A stretch of 51,244 nt of DNA from Chara braunii (GCA_003427395.1 BFEA01000144.1:1245962-1297205); one strand, 5' to 3'; positions 32,211 through 42,526 are shown, counted from the stretch's first letter. Translations and numbers: made by a program. The notes: generated from the letters alone by a model not told the origin.

Positions 32211-32956
32211 GCGAAAAGACCTTTGCCCCTTGTGACTCCCAAACCCAGGTTAAGTTCGATTGTGACTGGGTTATGGTCCAACAGAGGATCCAAGACGTTT
32301 TCTGACTTATTAACCAGCTGGAGGGTGAGGTCTTTGGTAAAAATAATATCCAAACGTCTCCTGGTGATGACGTTCGGTTTCGAGGGAGATGTGAATACCC
32401 ATTTGTAGGCCATGTCCTCTAAGTGTAAAAGTCTATAGGGGTCGAGCAGACCGCTGTCCATGAGCAGATCATTGAGTGCATCAGATTCGTTGGGGTGTGA
32501 GAACAGGGTGGTGGAATAAATCTGAGGATTAGGACTGAACCTATGACCAGAAAGTCGACTACTGGAAATTTGGAGGATAGAGAGGTTAAAAAGTGCATTT
32601 TGGTGGAATGGTCTGATGGTACGTATACCGACATCAGTACCAAGACCTGACCATTGATCTCTAAACTAGTCCAGATCCAATGTCCCAACGGGTATGATTC
32701 AGAACTCCTAACAAATGGTTCCATTTTTTTGTGAATTAAAATCCTTATGCCCCCCCTCGTGTTTTGGGTCGGGGCCCAAGACTAGGGTCCACTCCACCAT
32801 CTGCTCATAGAAGCCAGTTTTTCGTCAGATAGTTTGGTCTCTTGAAGCATGATTGCGGAGACTCTATTGGAGTGTATCCAGGATTTTAGCCTGGGGCGCT
32901 TGTGTTTTCTGTTGGTATCAACTAGCCCACGTGCGTTTCATGAGACTATTTTGAGT
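32207..32956 (-). pseudogene. LINE 3 endonuclease
   Basis: Opens LKIVS, then TGA where the family has Trp, then NARGLVDTNRKHKRPRLKSW. The catalytic Glu lies in IMLQETKLSDEKL. It continues GHWIWTSLEINGQVLVLMSV, LVIG, then RRRLDIIFTKDLTLQL and LDHNPVTIEL (the catalytic DH region, with Leu for Ser). At least one more stop (after WWSGP) and a frameshift in the GDFN region are present. Confidence 0.86.
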
Positions 32957-33916
32957 CTACCGTCCATCTACGGACGTCGTTTGCGCTCCTTGTTGGATAA
33001 GTGTCTGGGCGTGATCGTTGAGACCGGATAGGGACAAGAGAGCCGGTACATCCCATGGGATCCTCATAGATTCGAGGATGTATCTTGAGAAAATGGACCG
33101 CTCTTTCGGGAGGTTCTCATCCAAATCTGTTAGAATGTCTCCCTTGATCCCGTCGCCCAGTAGCAGGTAGTACTTCTCTTTAACGTTGTTCCTCTTGAAC
33201 CATGAGATGGGCGCCCAAAACAGGCCCTTGTTGGCCAGCTCAGGGTCGATCCCTGGGGCCTGTGCCGCTTCCATATACAGGCTGAGAATGGGGTGGGTCT
33301 TACCTGAGTGCCCCTTCCTGTATGTTGATGAAATGGGCATACCCGGAACAGGGCGCACAAAAAACTTCTTGTCCAATTGATTCCTTGCATGAGATAGAAA
33401 CTCATCCGGGTGAGGAAAGGAGTTAGAAGCATAAGAGGGAAATAACATCTCGTTCTTATCGTTGGACTGCAGCAGAAGGGCTATGCCCTGATTGCTTTGC
33501 TTGAAAATGAGTGGGGTCAGTATATAAGCAGTCTCTTGTGTTGGAGTTTGATGGACCGGACCCACGAGAAGTTGGGTTGTCTGAGCTTGATGGACAACTT
33601 GGCCCATGATCTGGTCTTCCATTCTCATCCTTTTTTGTTGTTGTTCCATCTGTTGTGTTGTACCGTTTCTTCCTGTGTTGTTGTTTTGCGTGGTTGTTTC
33701 AATGAATGCGTTGGTTCTTGGTAGGGGTACCAAAGGTGTAGTCCTCATGGCTCCTTGCTGACCATCTTTGCCGACTGCAGTAATGGTGAGAAGTCCCTTC
33801 CTATCTGTGGTGGGTCTGGGACGGGTCAAGTCTATCACCACTTGTGGACCTTCGGTTCCATATAGACCCGCAATGGTGAAACCGTCATCCAGGTTACTCC
33901 TTGGTCGCCATTCCAT
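32957..33916 (-). pseudogene. LINE 3 ORF1, C-terminal part
   Basis: A long open stretch of about 319 codons from 33916 to 32957. It contains a Gln/Thr-rich segment (NNNTGRNGTTQQMEQQQKRM), then a more ordered part (LLQSNDKNEMLFPSYASN, DEFLSHARNQLDKKFFVRPV, PISWFKRNNVKEKYYLLLGD). No catalogued domain is recognised. It ends just before the endonuclease. It is the best-preserved coding stretch of the three LINEs. Confidence 0.75.
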
Positions 33917-34179
33917 TTTGCCTTGGCGTTATTCGTTACTGTTTTGTCGGTGAAGAGTGTTTGGTCTATCCCGACCAGCCGGTGGAGGCGGGATTGTGCT
34001 TCTGTTCCCCATGTGTCCTTGATTGGAGGGGTGATACTTCTTTCTCAGGCTAGAGTGTTGGAACTCCTTGTCCTGAAAGGTAAAGGAGTCCCAAACATTC
34101 TTCTTGGGAAGGTTGTCAGATAACTGGTGGAAGAAAGTCAGGGATGGGGTTTTCGAGTGTTGGCCCTAAGTCGTGCCTT

Positions 34180-35121
34180 TCTGTCTGAAGTCGCCATCAG
34201 CTTTGCATTCCTCTATTGAGTGTCGGTTTCTGAAACAGTTGTAACAGTACGGGCAATTGTCCGGTTTGTGACCATACTTGTTGCACTTCGTTCACCATGG
34301 GGTATGACAGTTGATGAGGTTTGCCATCTGATTCAAGTACGTATCCCCCGTCCAGACCTTGAGGCGCGAGTGAAAATGTTCCTCGTCAGAGGGGTGAAGT
34401 TGGAACTTTAAGTTTCCCAGTTTGGGATCCTCCAGATCATTGATTGGATCAAATTCCTTCAACACTTTCCCCATTACTATTTCCAAACCCGTTTTAATGA
34501 AGACAGAAGCAGTGATGGGAAAGCTCATCGCCATTACCCAGTAGTTGTTCCTTTTATCTTCTTCTTTTTTCTTCTCCCATTCTTCACGTGGGAGCCACGA
34601 TCGGAAGAAGACCAGCTTCCATTCGCTGCTTTCTTTGAATTTCATGCATTCTTTTGTCAACAGTCATTCGACGACTTTGAGGTTCTTTGCTACGTATGTC
34701 ATTTGGCCCCTCCCTTCCATGTGTGTTGTCCCTCTTTGGGAGAGGAGCTCGACCTCCGTGAGAACAACATCTTCGAGGAAACGAATCAGGTCGACTTTTT
34801 GTCATTGGACCAATTTTTCGTTTCCCCTTGGAATACGATAGCTACAGTCATTCGTTTCAAAATATCATTATGAACCCTCTGAATGTTCTCTTTGGGTCTG
34901 ATTTCTATGCAATCATCCTCAACGTTGATGGTGGTTTCCACGTAGTCTGACACATCTTTAGATACGTGATCCAAAAACCAATCTTTCATTATACCGGTAA
35001 GTTTTTGGATCTCATCCGAGTCTGTATGATTGGAGGTTGAGGTACCTCCAGCTGGCAGGGCATTCATCGAACCCGACATTTCTCGGGGACGTACAGTAAC
35101 TGGTGAGTGTTGCTTGGCCAT
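34180..35121 (-). pseudogene. LINE 3 ORF1, N-terminal part with two zinc knuckles
   Basis: Starts at 35121 (MAKQHSPVTVRPREMSGSMN). 34660-34292 is open (WVMAMSFPITASVFIKTGLE, WTGDTYLNQMANLINC). Near 34200-34300 two adjacent CX2CX4HX4C knuckles are visible: TKCNKYGHKPDNC and CYNCFRNRHSIEEC. A TGA stands where the first Cys of the first knuckle is expected. Such ORF1 proteins coat the LINE RNA. Confidence 0.82.
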
Positions 35122-36984
35122 GGAGGAAAACGGACTCTAATGAGAGTGTGTGGATGGGTTTACTGGAGCGTAAGGCTTACACATGTACCTATCATGTGGC
35201 TGAAAGCGATCAGGAAAGAGGTACTTCGAGGGGATGAGGAGGCGGGGTGTGGTAGAAGGGGAGGGGGTTGTGTTGGTGGTCTAGCTGGCTGCATGGGGGG
35301 TGGGTGGGGGTGGGTGAAAGGGAAAGTTGGGGTATGGAATGTATGCCAAGTAGGGTTACTCGGCAAAACCGGGAGCTCTGTAGAGGGGTAAGGCGGTAAG
35401 GTGGGGTAAACTGTAAAGGGGCGTAGTGTGGGATAGGGTTTTATTTGTTTCTATTGTGGGGAAATTGGAGGTATATTGATGCACGAGGGGGGGTGAGGGG
35501 CAATTGCGGATGAAGGGAGGGGGGTGTCCGGGGTGAGGAATCCGAATGGCCCGTATGGCATTCAGGAGGGAAAGGGTAAGTCGGGATAGAGGGTGGGCCA
35601 AAATCCCGTGTAATAAGAGGGAATGAATGTGAATGGTGGGCGCGGCGTGTCGCGATGGGCCCAAACTCGCCACTGAAACTGTCTTGGTGGGAGTCTTCAG
35701 AGTATGAGGTAATGGAGTCGGGAGTCGGAGTATGGGTTATCGAGTATTATAACTTATATAGAGGTGGATTTAGATATACAGGGAAGCACTGTGTTAGGAT
35801 CCGACGCGGTAATTATGAGGTGAATGGAATATAAAGTATCGATTGTTGTTATTTATGTACGAACAAACTACTATCTTTTGGGGGAGTGTTGTATTTGAAT
35901 GAGAAGCGGGGGTGGTGAAGGATGTAAGTAGGAGCCAGGATGGGAGCGGGTTGGCTACTCGGGGACTGAGGGGAAAGGTGTGAGGCGGAGGGATACCGAA
36001 GTAATTTCTGGATCACTGCAGTGGGTGGAAGCAGTTACAAACAATATTGGGAGGTTTGCGACCAGATATAATTGAGTAGGCGGATCGGGGAACGCGGTGC
36101 GGTCGGACTGGCAGAGTAACAATATCTGTGGGGTGAGGTCGTAGGGTTGGAAAGTTGTTCTAGAGTCTATTACACAAAAGAAAACAAAATAATTGATCTG
36201 ACAGGGTGCAAGATTGGGTCTTGGTGGAGTAATTATTTCTTAGAAAAAACAAAAACTAAGCGCCGAATGGATCGAGGCCTAACCGGGGCACATTCAGAAT
36301 TCCAAACTGGTAAAGGATCTGTGGACAATAGTCGGGAATCAAAAGGTTATAAGTCTGATTGGACGAAGTAGGGAGGGGATGGTTTTAGTGGGAAGAGATG
36401 AATACTTTGAACGGGAGCGGCGCTAAAAATTAGTGGGAAATAGTTAGGGCAATTATTGAGTCGGGCATCCGTTTTTTCTCCTCCGAGAATGGAAAGTACT
36501 GTAGCTCACCGTAATGTTGGAACAGCGATAAACACTTCGAGAAGTCGTAGTCCAAACAAAAAACTCCCCCGAGGCAAAGCACAAGTGTCGCCAGCGACCA
36601 GAACTTGCGTGAAAAAGCCTCCCGTTAAGCTTCAGAAATACTGGGTAGACTCCTGTAGCGGAGCGCGACGCTGGTAGAAATGGTGAAATCTGGGTAGTAG
36701 GAACTTTGTTGGCTTGGGGGGAGGTGGTCTCCGGGGGTAACAGCCTCCTCGCGGTAAGTGCAACTCGCGATGGAGTTATGGCTGTGACCCTTCGACCTTC
36801 TCCTTCACAGTAGAAGGCTGGATAGCTATGGTGAGAAAGTTACCATTAGCGCAACCACACGAAAACAGCGCAGGCGCTCAGCGCCGCAGAAGTCGCGTGC
36901 CGTACCTCCTCTCCTAATGTGTTTTCAACTTTTCAATGAATCGTCATCTCTCATTAGCAGGGCCGAGTGCCCTTGATGTTGTCT
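35122..36984. other. G-rich unassigned region upstream of LINE 3
   Basis: From about 35215 to 36130 the plus strand is strongly G-rich with little C (many GGGG and GGTGGG runs). It may be the 5' UTR of LINE 3, read C-rich on the minus strand, or unrelated DNA. 36140-36980 has no recognisable gene. Confidence 0.45.
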
Positions 36985-37438
36985 TTTGCTCTCCCATTGG
37001 TAGGTTTTTCTTTTGTTTTTGTTGTTGGGGTCCTCTTTCTGTCCCAAACTTGCATGAAATCAGAACCACGTTTTTTGGTTCGTGAAATCACACACGTTTC
37101 ACTCACGGCGAAGGCAAAGACGAATGGCTTCATCGCTGGAAATTGATTGTGGTTTGGGAGGTGTCTGGGAGGGTTCGATCCCCTCTCCTACAGCAAATGG
37201 TGTATGGAGTTACTCTTGCCCTCCTTTGCCAAAGAGAATTTCTGTCAGAACAACCGAACAGCCTGCACTGCGGCCTATTTCAAGGAAGCCTTAGACTATT
37301 GCCAATGAATATGGTCCGTGTTCCCACTCGCATGCAGTCGTCTTGACTGCCACAGCCATGGTCAGTGAATCATACCCTGACATCTGACACTCGGCCTGGA
37401 GCAGACACCATCTGTGAGAAGAGCACTTTCTTTTCCAA
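36985..37438 (+). repeat. Left arm of inverted repeat flanking HSP70
   Basis: Collinear, by eye at more than 80% identity, with the reverse complement of 43608-44062. Shared blocks include GTTTCACTCACGGCGAAGGC, CATCGCTGGAAATTGATTGT, CAGCAAATGGTGTATGGAGT and ACTGCCACAGCCATGGTCAG. This copy has extra bases near 37160. One frame begins with a hydrophobic stretch (GFSFVFVVGVLFLSQTC) that could be a signal peptide of a decayed gene; stops follow. Confidence 0.85.
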
Positions 37439-37535
37439 CCAATTCAATTACCCGCAGGTGCGATACCTGCTTTGTTTGGTCATGAAGTATTTTTTGCGTT
37501 TATTTATTTCCCCCACCCGTCCCACATACATGGCT

Positions 37536-37643
37536 ACCGTCTTCCCCCAACATAACGCACCCTTAAAATGAATGTATACAAGCCATATTTCCGTCCAGAT
37601 ACAGCCAAAATGAGGGCGTGTTGTGTTCGGGGGAATATGGTAG
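37536..37643. mobile_element. 108-bp hairpin MITE, copy 2
   Basis: Left arm CTACCGTCTTCCCCCAACAT then AACGCACCCT. The right arm ends GTTCGGGGGAATATGGTAG and pairs with it. The interior TGAATGTATACAAGCC matches the 70-bp units at 12.0-12.2 kb. Same length as the copy at 43482-43589. Confidence 0.82.
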
Positions 37644-37676
37644 TGGGATCTCGCTCCGGGGCCGAGTCCCACCGGC
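37641..37676. repeat. Conserved GC hairpin motif
   Basis: TAGTGGGATCTCGCTCCGGG then GCCGAGTCCCACC. GTGGGATCTCG pairs with CGAG-TCCCAC. The same motif is at 44160-44194, and its first half is at 26107-26128 on the minus strand. Confidence 0.75.
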
Positions 37677-37809
37677 AGGGGTTTGGTTAGGGTTTCGTGA
37701 CCTGCGCGGCGCTGTGTGGCTGGGTGCGGCACGGAGGGACACAATTTTTAACGATTAGACGATTATGGGCCTCAAAGCTGCACTACTCTCGAAATGTGCA
37801 AAACGCGAG

Positions 37810-37830
37810 TGAATCTTCCGTTAGAATATG
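37810..37830 (+). promoter_or_regulatory. Possible partial heat-shock element
   Basis: GAATCTTCCGTTAGAA has a GAAnnTTC pair followed by a third GAA at imperfect spacing, 650 bp upstream of the HSP70 start. Plants place HSEs nearer the TATA box, so this is weak. Confidence 0.2.
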
Positions 37831-37952
37831 GATAGATACAGGGCCATGGTTTTTGTCTTTTGTGGGTGTTGCCCTATGAGCTGTCCTCCAAACAGAACGG
37901 CAGAACGGCAGTGCTCGTAAGAAGGTGCAGGGCGCCGGGGCGCCAGGGCTGA

Positions 37953-38300
37953 GGGTCCGTGTGAAAGTGAATACGGAGCCGACTTTGCAGCGGAGGGGTG
38001 CATCTGTCCAAATATCCGCGTTAGATACATTCACCCGCTGTTGATTTGTTTTTTTTCTTCTTTTTCACAGGACCTTCGACGATCTTCCAGACATCTTTTA
38101 CCAGTCAAGAGGCCCGCCATTACTTGCTCAGGGTCCGTGTGAAAGTGTATACGGAGCCGACCTTGCAGAGGTTTGCATCTGTCCGAATATGCTGGTTAGA
38201 TACATTCACCGCTGTTATTTTTTTATTTTTTTTTTTCACAGGACCTTCGATCTTTCAGACCTTTTTTACCCGTCAAGAGGCCAGCAATCAGTCGCTCGTT
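37953..38300 (+). repeat. 178-bp tandem duplication upstream of HSP70
   Basis: Units begin at 37953 and 38131 (GGGTCCGTGTGAAAGTG). Each ends with a pyrimidine run and TTTTTCACAGGACCTTCGA, then CAAGAGGCC. TTTTTCACAG|GACC resembles a 3' splice site, so each unit may carry the acceptor of a 5' UTR intron. A possible donor is CTCGTAAGAA near 37913-37922. The duplication sits in the presumed promoter or leader of HSP70. Confidence 0.85.
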
Positions 38301-38483
38301 GCACCTCATCAGCGCTTCAGTTGCGAAGAGCGAGGGCGGCGCTCTCTCTCGCGCCACGCAGTCGTCGATTTCTTGGATTTCGTTGGAACGAAGAGGAGGG
38401 GGAGGAGAAGAGGTCTCGAGAGATAGGGAAGGTGGTGGTGGTGCGCGTGCAGGACTCCCGTTTCTTGCTGGAAGTTAGTAGCT

Positions 38484-40445
38484 ATGGCGGCCAAAAGTGA
38501 AGGACCAGCGATTGGAATCGACTTGGGAACGACGTACAGCTGTGTCGGCGTGTGGCAGCATGATCGTGTCGAGATCATTGCCAATGATCAGGGTAACCGG
38601 ACCACTCCGTCCTACGTGGCATTCACGGACACCGAGCGGCTGATTGGAGATGCGGCCAAGAATCAAGTGGCAATGAACCCAACGAATACCATCTTCGACG
38701 CCAAGCGGCTGATTGGTAGAAAGTTCAGCGACAGCTCGGTGCAGAGTGACATTAAGCTCTGGCCTTTCGAGGTCATCGATGGCCCGGGCGGGAAGCCTCT
38801 CATTGGTGTATCGTACATGGGGGAGAAGAAGCAGTTCGCTGCAGAGGAGGTGTCCTCCATGGTGTTGACGAAGATGAAGGAGATTGCGGAGGCGTTTCTC
38901 GGTGTGACTCTGAAGAACGCCGTGATTACTGTTCCCGCCTACTTCAACGACTCCCAGAGGCAGGCAACGAAGGATGCCGGTGTTATCTCTGGTCTGAACG
39001 TGATGAGAATCATCAATGAGCCGACGGCAGCGGCCATCGCCTACGGTCTTGACAAGAAGGCGAGCAGCGTCGGCGAGAAGAACGTCATGATTTTCGACCT
39101 CGGCGGCGGCACTTTCGATGTCTCCCTGCTTACTATCGAGGAAGGCATCTTTGAGGTGAAGGCGACTGCTGGAGATACTCATCTTGGAGGCGAGGATTTC
39201 GACAGTCGAATGGTGCATCACTTCGTCCAGGAGTTCAAGAGGAAGCACAAGAAGGATATCAGTGGCAGCGCTAGGGCGTTGAGGAGGCTGAGGACTGCCT
39301 GCGAGCGTGCGAAGAGAACTCTGTCTTCCACCGCGCAGACGACTATTGAGATTGACTCTCTCTTTGAGGGCATCGATTTCTACTCCACGATAACGAGAGC
39401 GCGTTTCGAAGAGCTGAACATGGACTTGTTCCGTAAGTGTATGGAGCCCGTGGAGAAGTGTCTGCGCGACGCTAAGATGGACAAGAAGTCGGTCCACGAG
39501 GTGGTGTTGGTTGGTGGCTCTACTCGCATTCCCAAGGTCCAGCAGCTTCTCCAGGACTTCTTCAACGGCAAGGAGCTGTGCAAGAGCATCAACCCCGACG
39601 AGGCAATCGCCTATGGCGCTGCTGTGCAGGCTGCCATTTTGAGCGGCGAAGGTAACGAGAAGGTTCAGGACTTGCTTCTGCTCGATGTCACTCCTCTCAG
39701 CCTCGGTCTGGAGACGGCAGGCGGTGTGATGACTGTGCTGATTCCTAGGAACACGACTATCCCCACAAAGAAGGAGCAGGTGTTCTCCACGTACTCCGAT
39801 AACCAGCCTGGCGTGCTCATTCAAGTGTTTGAGGGTGAACGATCTCGTACCAGGGACAATAACCTGCTGGGCAAATTCGAGTTGTCTGGTATTCCGCCCG
39901 CGCCCAGAGGCGTTCCTCAGATCACAGTATGCTTCGATATCGACGCCAACGGCATTTTGAACGTTTCTGCGGAAGACAAGACGACTGGCAGCAAGAACAA
40001 GATCACGATTACCAATGACAAGGGTCGTCTGTCGAAGGAGGAGATCGAGAAGATGGTTCAAGATGCGGAGAAGTACAAGGCGGCGGACGAAGAGCATAAG
40101 AAGAAGGTGGAGTCGAAGAACAGCTTGGAAAACTACGCGTACAACATGAGGAACACCATTAGGGATGAGAAGATTGCCTCCAAGTTGGACCCTGCCGATA
40201 AGCAGACGATCGAGAAGGCGGTGGATGCGGCTGTGGAGTGGCTGGACCACAACCAGCTGGCAGAGGCCGATGAGTTCGATGACAAGATGAAGGAGCTTGA
40301 GAATGTGTGCAATCCAATCATTGCTAGGATGTACGGAGGTGGAGCGGGGGGGGTTCCTGATATGCCAGGAGGGGGTTTTGGCGGCAGGGATGAGCCGCCC
40401 AGCTCCGCCGGTGGCCCTGGGCCCAAAATTGAGGAGGTGGATTAA
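38484..40445 (+). CDS. HSP70: Cytosolic heat shock protein 70 (HSP70/HSC70)
   Basis: An ATP-dependent chaperone of 653 residues, normal length for the cytosolic family, in one uninterrupted frame. It folds and remodels client proteins with J-domain and nucleotide-exchange partners. All three family signatures are present: IDLGTTYS (residues 12-19), [14 protein letters not shown] (203-216), [15 protein letters not shown] (340-354). The linker VQDLLLLDV (394-402), the substrate-binding domain and the Gly-rich tail follow. The final IEEVD binds TPR co-chaperones and marks a cytosolic/nuclear member. No signal or transit peptide is seen. The ATG lies in GCTATGGCG, with a purine at -3 and G at +4. 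Many plant HSC70 genes carry an intron early in the coding region; none is here, which fits a heat-inducible copy or lineage loss. It is the only intact protein gene in the window. Confidence 0.97.
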   Translation: MAAKSEGPAIGIDLGTTYSCVGVWQHDRVEIIANDQGNRTTPSYVAFTDTERLIGDAAKNQVAMNPTNTIFDAKRLIGRKFSDSSVQSDIKLWPFEVIDGPGGKPLIGVSYMGEKKQFAAEEVSSMVLTKMKEIAEAFLGVTLKNAVITVPAYFNDSQRQATKDAGVISGLNVMRIINEPTAAAIAYGLDKKASSVGEKNVMIFDLGGGTFDVSLLTIEEGIFEVKATAGDTHLGGEDFDSRMVHHFVQEFKRKHKKDISGSARALRRLRTACERAKRTLSSTAQTTIEIDSLFEGIDFYSTITRARFEELNMDLFRKCMEPVEKCLRDAKMDKKSVHEVVLVGGSTRIPKVQQLLQDFFNGKELCKSINPDEAIAYGAAVQAAILSGEGNEKVQDLLLLDVTPLSLGLETAGGVMTVLIPRNTTIPTKKEQVFSTYSDNQPGVLIQVFEGERSRTRDNNLLGKFELSGIPPAPRGVPQITVCFDIDANGILNVSAEDKTTGSKNKITITNDKGRLSKEEIEKMVQDAEKYKAADEEHKKKVESKNSLENYAYNMRNTIRDEKIASKLDPADKQTIEKAVDAAVEWLDHNQLAEADEFDDKMKELENVCNPIIARMYGGGAGGVPDMPGGGFGGRDEPPSSAGGPGPKIEEVD

Positions 40446-40975
40446 GCTAGAGGGGGGGGGTGGTTAGGGTAAGTAGTAGTAGCTAGCTGATTCGGTGACA
40501 CTTTTTTGTGCTCTGGAGATTGGCCTCGGCGACATTTTTTTGCGCTCCGGAGATTGGCCTCGGTGACATTTTTTGTGCTCTGGAGATTGGCCTTAGGGAG
40601 GGCGCGCGTCTTTTTCGTCACGGTAGGGATGAACCGCCCACAGCTCCGTCGGTGGCCCCGGGCTCAAAATCGAGGAGAGGAGGTTGATTAAGCTGGGAAA
40701 GGGGGAATGGGGTAGTGGTAGTGTAGCTGATTTGGTGGCAATTGTTTGTGCTCTGGAGATTTTGGCCTTAGGGTTCGTTCGTTCTTTTTTCGGCGGCAGG
40801 GATGAGCTGCCGAGCTCCGCCCGTGACCCGGGGCCCAAAATTGAGAAGGTCGATTAAGCTGGGCAGGAATAGGGTAGTAGTAGTAGTTGTAGTAGCGGAT
40901 TCGGTGACACACTTTTTTGTGCTCTGGAAAATTTTGATTTCGGCCTTAGGGCGCGCGTCTTCTTCGCCACGGCAG
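40382..40975 (+). repeat. Tandem repetition of HSP70 3' end and UTR
   Basis: Three units start with CGGYAGGGATGA at 40382, 40621 and 40794 (lengths 239, 173, 176). A fourth start, CGGCAG, lies at 40970. Each unit contains the coding tail (PPSS...GPKIEEVD-stop), GATTAAGCT, an AGTAGT tract, CTCTGGAGAT and GGCCTTAGG. Unit 1 is the real gene end. Unit 2 is frameshifted. Unit 3 still encodes GPKIEKVD followed by TAA at 40855-40857. Units 2 and 3 lie downstream of the functional stop and probably in the 3' UTR. Confidence 0.92.
40493..40594 (+). repeat. 34-bp tandem triplet in HSP70 3' UTR
   Basis: CGGTGACA units start at 40493, 40527 and 40561, each with GTGCTCTGGAGATTGGCCT. The later large units contain only one copy, which explains the longer first unit. 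Confidence 0.9.
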
Positions 40976-42126
40976 ATTTGAGTGTTCTCTATGCAAACTC
41001 TGCTTCTCTTCTCTCCTTGAGCGGTTTGAACCATGTTTCTTGGGACTGTTGAGATGATTAGCAGTAGTCGTCCCGATCCCGGCTTTGTGGTTCGATTGAT
41101 ATTTTTTTGCTTCGAGTCTTCGCTTAAATGTAGTAGATTTCTCAGATCGCATTTCTGATGGCGGTGTTGGATTTGAGTGATGTGATATTATTATGATGAC
41201 ATCGGTCTGAAGATGATTTTGAGTAATTTAGGGCGCTCTGTTTTACCTTTCGCTTATCCTCCATTGTGAGTTGTAGTCTTTCGTCCGTAGTTGATTACTG
41301 TTCGAGGCATTCTACCGGCGATTGTATGGTCTCATTGGTAACGACGTTAGGCTCTTGGTGCGCGTTCTTGTGCGTCTTTCATGGTCTCCTTGACAACGGC
41401 GTTAGGCTCTTGGTGTGCGTTCTTGTGCGTGCGTGTTTCCTTCTTTTCCGTTCTGTTGAGGTGTAGTTTGAAGGCGTTTGTCCGTTGGTATTCAAGCTCT
41501 TATGAATGATTGAGATATCTGTCGGGAGCATGTGCACGACACATTCCCTCGCCTGATTGATGGCGTTGGTCAGTCTGTTCTCCCCGGCGATTGGAATTTG
41601 TGCCTGCTGTTGCACTTTTTCAGGATCATGTTCATGCACAGGTTGTCGATGTCTTTTTAAGTGTTTTTAAGTGCTGGTTAGGTCTTGTGGTTCTCACAGA
41701 TTCTCGATGTCTTCTCTAGTGCTGGTTAGGTATGTGGTTCTCGTCGGTAATTGGTTCTTGCTTGCTCTGCTATTAGAGCTTGTTCGGTCTCGGGTCTCTG
41801 TACCTGCTGCTTGCTCTGCTATACGATTCGTTGGACCCCTGTTTCTATGTTTCTTCTGGCACTGTGGGAGGAATTCTGGTGGTCTTGAATCCTGTCGAGG
41901 TGTGCGACGCGTGTGCGACGCGTGTGCGACGGGTTTCGGTTCGGACGCAGTTGCACTCAGAGATTCTCGGAATCTTGTGGAGTGCTTCAAGGACTGGGTA
42001 CTTGTGCTTTTGTTACGATGGATGTTTTGTGCTTTTGTCACGATGGATGTTTTGGCCCACTGTTATAAAGCGCGATGCGTTTTTTCTCGCGCTTTATGTG
42101 CGGAGTAATCGTTCCTGCCGTTTCGA
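40976..42126 (+). other. HSP70 downstream region with short tandem duplications
   Basis: No gene recognised. Local duplications are common: GTTAGGCTCTTGGTG units near 41346 and 41400, GTGCTGGTTAGGT near 41670 and 41721, GTGTGCGACGC at 41899-41930, ACGATGGATGTTTTG at 42016 and 42040. Part may be HSP70 3' UTR. Confidence 0.55.
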
Positions 42127-42526
42127 AATCTTGATCAGGTTTTTGTGCGTTTGTTTTGGCGCTTCATGTGCGGAGTAGTCGTTCCTGCGGTTCGGAATCT
42201 TGATTAGGTTTCTGGCGTCCTGATTAGGTTTACTGTTGGTTCTTCTCGAGTGCTGTCTGCTTTTTTTTTTTTTTTTTTTTTTAATAGGTTATCGGGACTG
42301 CTTCTGATATTGGGGTGTTTACCGGTAATCTTGATCAGGTTTTTGTGCGTTTTTTTTGGCGCTTTTTGTGCGGAGTAGTCGTTCCTGCGGTTTGGAATCT
42401 TGATTAGGTTTCTGGAGTCCTGATTAGGTTTACTGTATGCTTCTTCTCGAGTGCTGCTTACGTCTTTTTTTTTCTTTTTTTTTTTTTTAATTATCGGGAC
42501 TGCTTCTGATATTGGGATGTTTACTG
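42127..42526 (+). repeat. 200-bp tandem duplication
   Basis: AATCTTGATCAGGTTTTTGT begins units at 42127 and 42327 (period 200). Shared parts include GCGGAGTAGTCGTTCCTGCG, a T-rich run and TATCGGGACTGCTTCTGATA. A third partial copy of GTGCGGAGTAATCGTTCC precedes at about 42098. Confidence 0.92.

Larger units (their letters stand above)
28440..35121 (-). mobile_element. LINE 3: near full-length plant L1-like element, decayed
   Basis: On the minus strand from 35121: ORF1 with two zinc knuckles, endonuclease, linker, RT, post-RT region, zf-RVT region (repeated, with an assembly gap) and C-terminus. It is the closest relative of LINE 1 in the window. Stops fall in ORF1, the endonuclease and the RT, so this copy is not autonomous. 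Confidence 0.9.

Noticed and set aside
36720-36890. Possible structured RNA (CGCGGTAAGTGCAACTCGCG and nearby stems)
   Set aside because: Short stems only; no match to a remembered snoRNA, tRNA or rRNA layout.
37165-37185. GGTTCGATCCCC, a perfect pol III B-box-like string in the inverted-repeat arms
   Set aside because: No A box at suitable spacing (the nearest candidate TGGCTTCATCGCTGG does not fit), so neither a tRNA nor a SINE head is supported.
38475-40250. Long open frame (591 codons) on the minus strand opposite HSP70
   Set aside because: Antisense open frames are a known by-product of HSP70 codon usage. No recognisable domain, and the plus-strand HSP70 fully explains the conservation.
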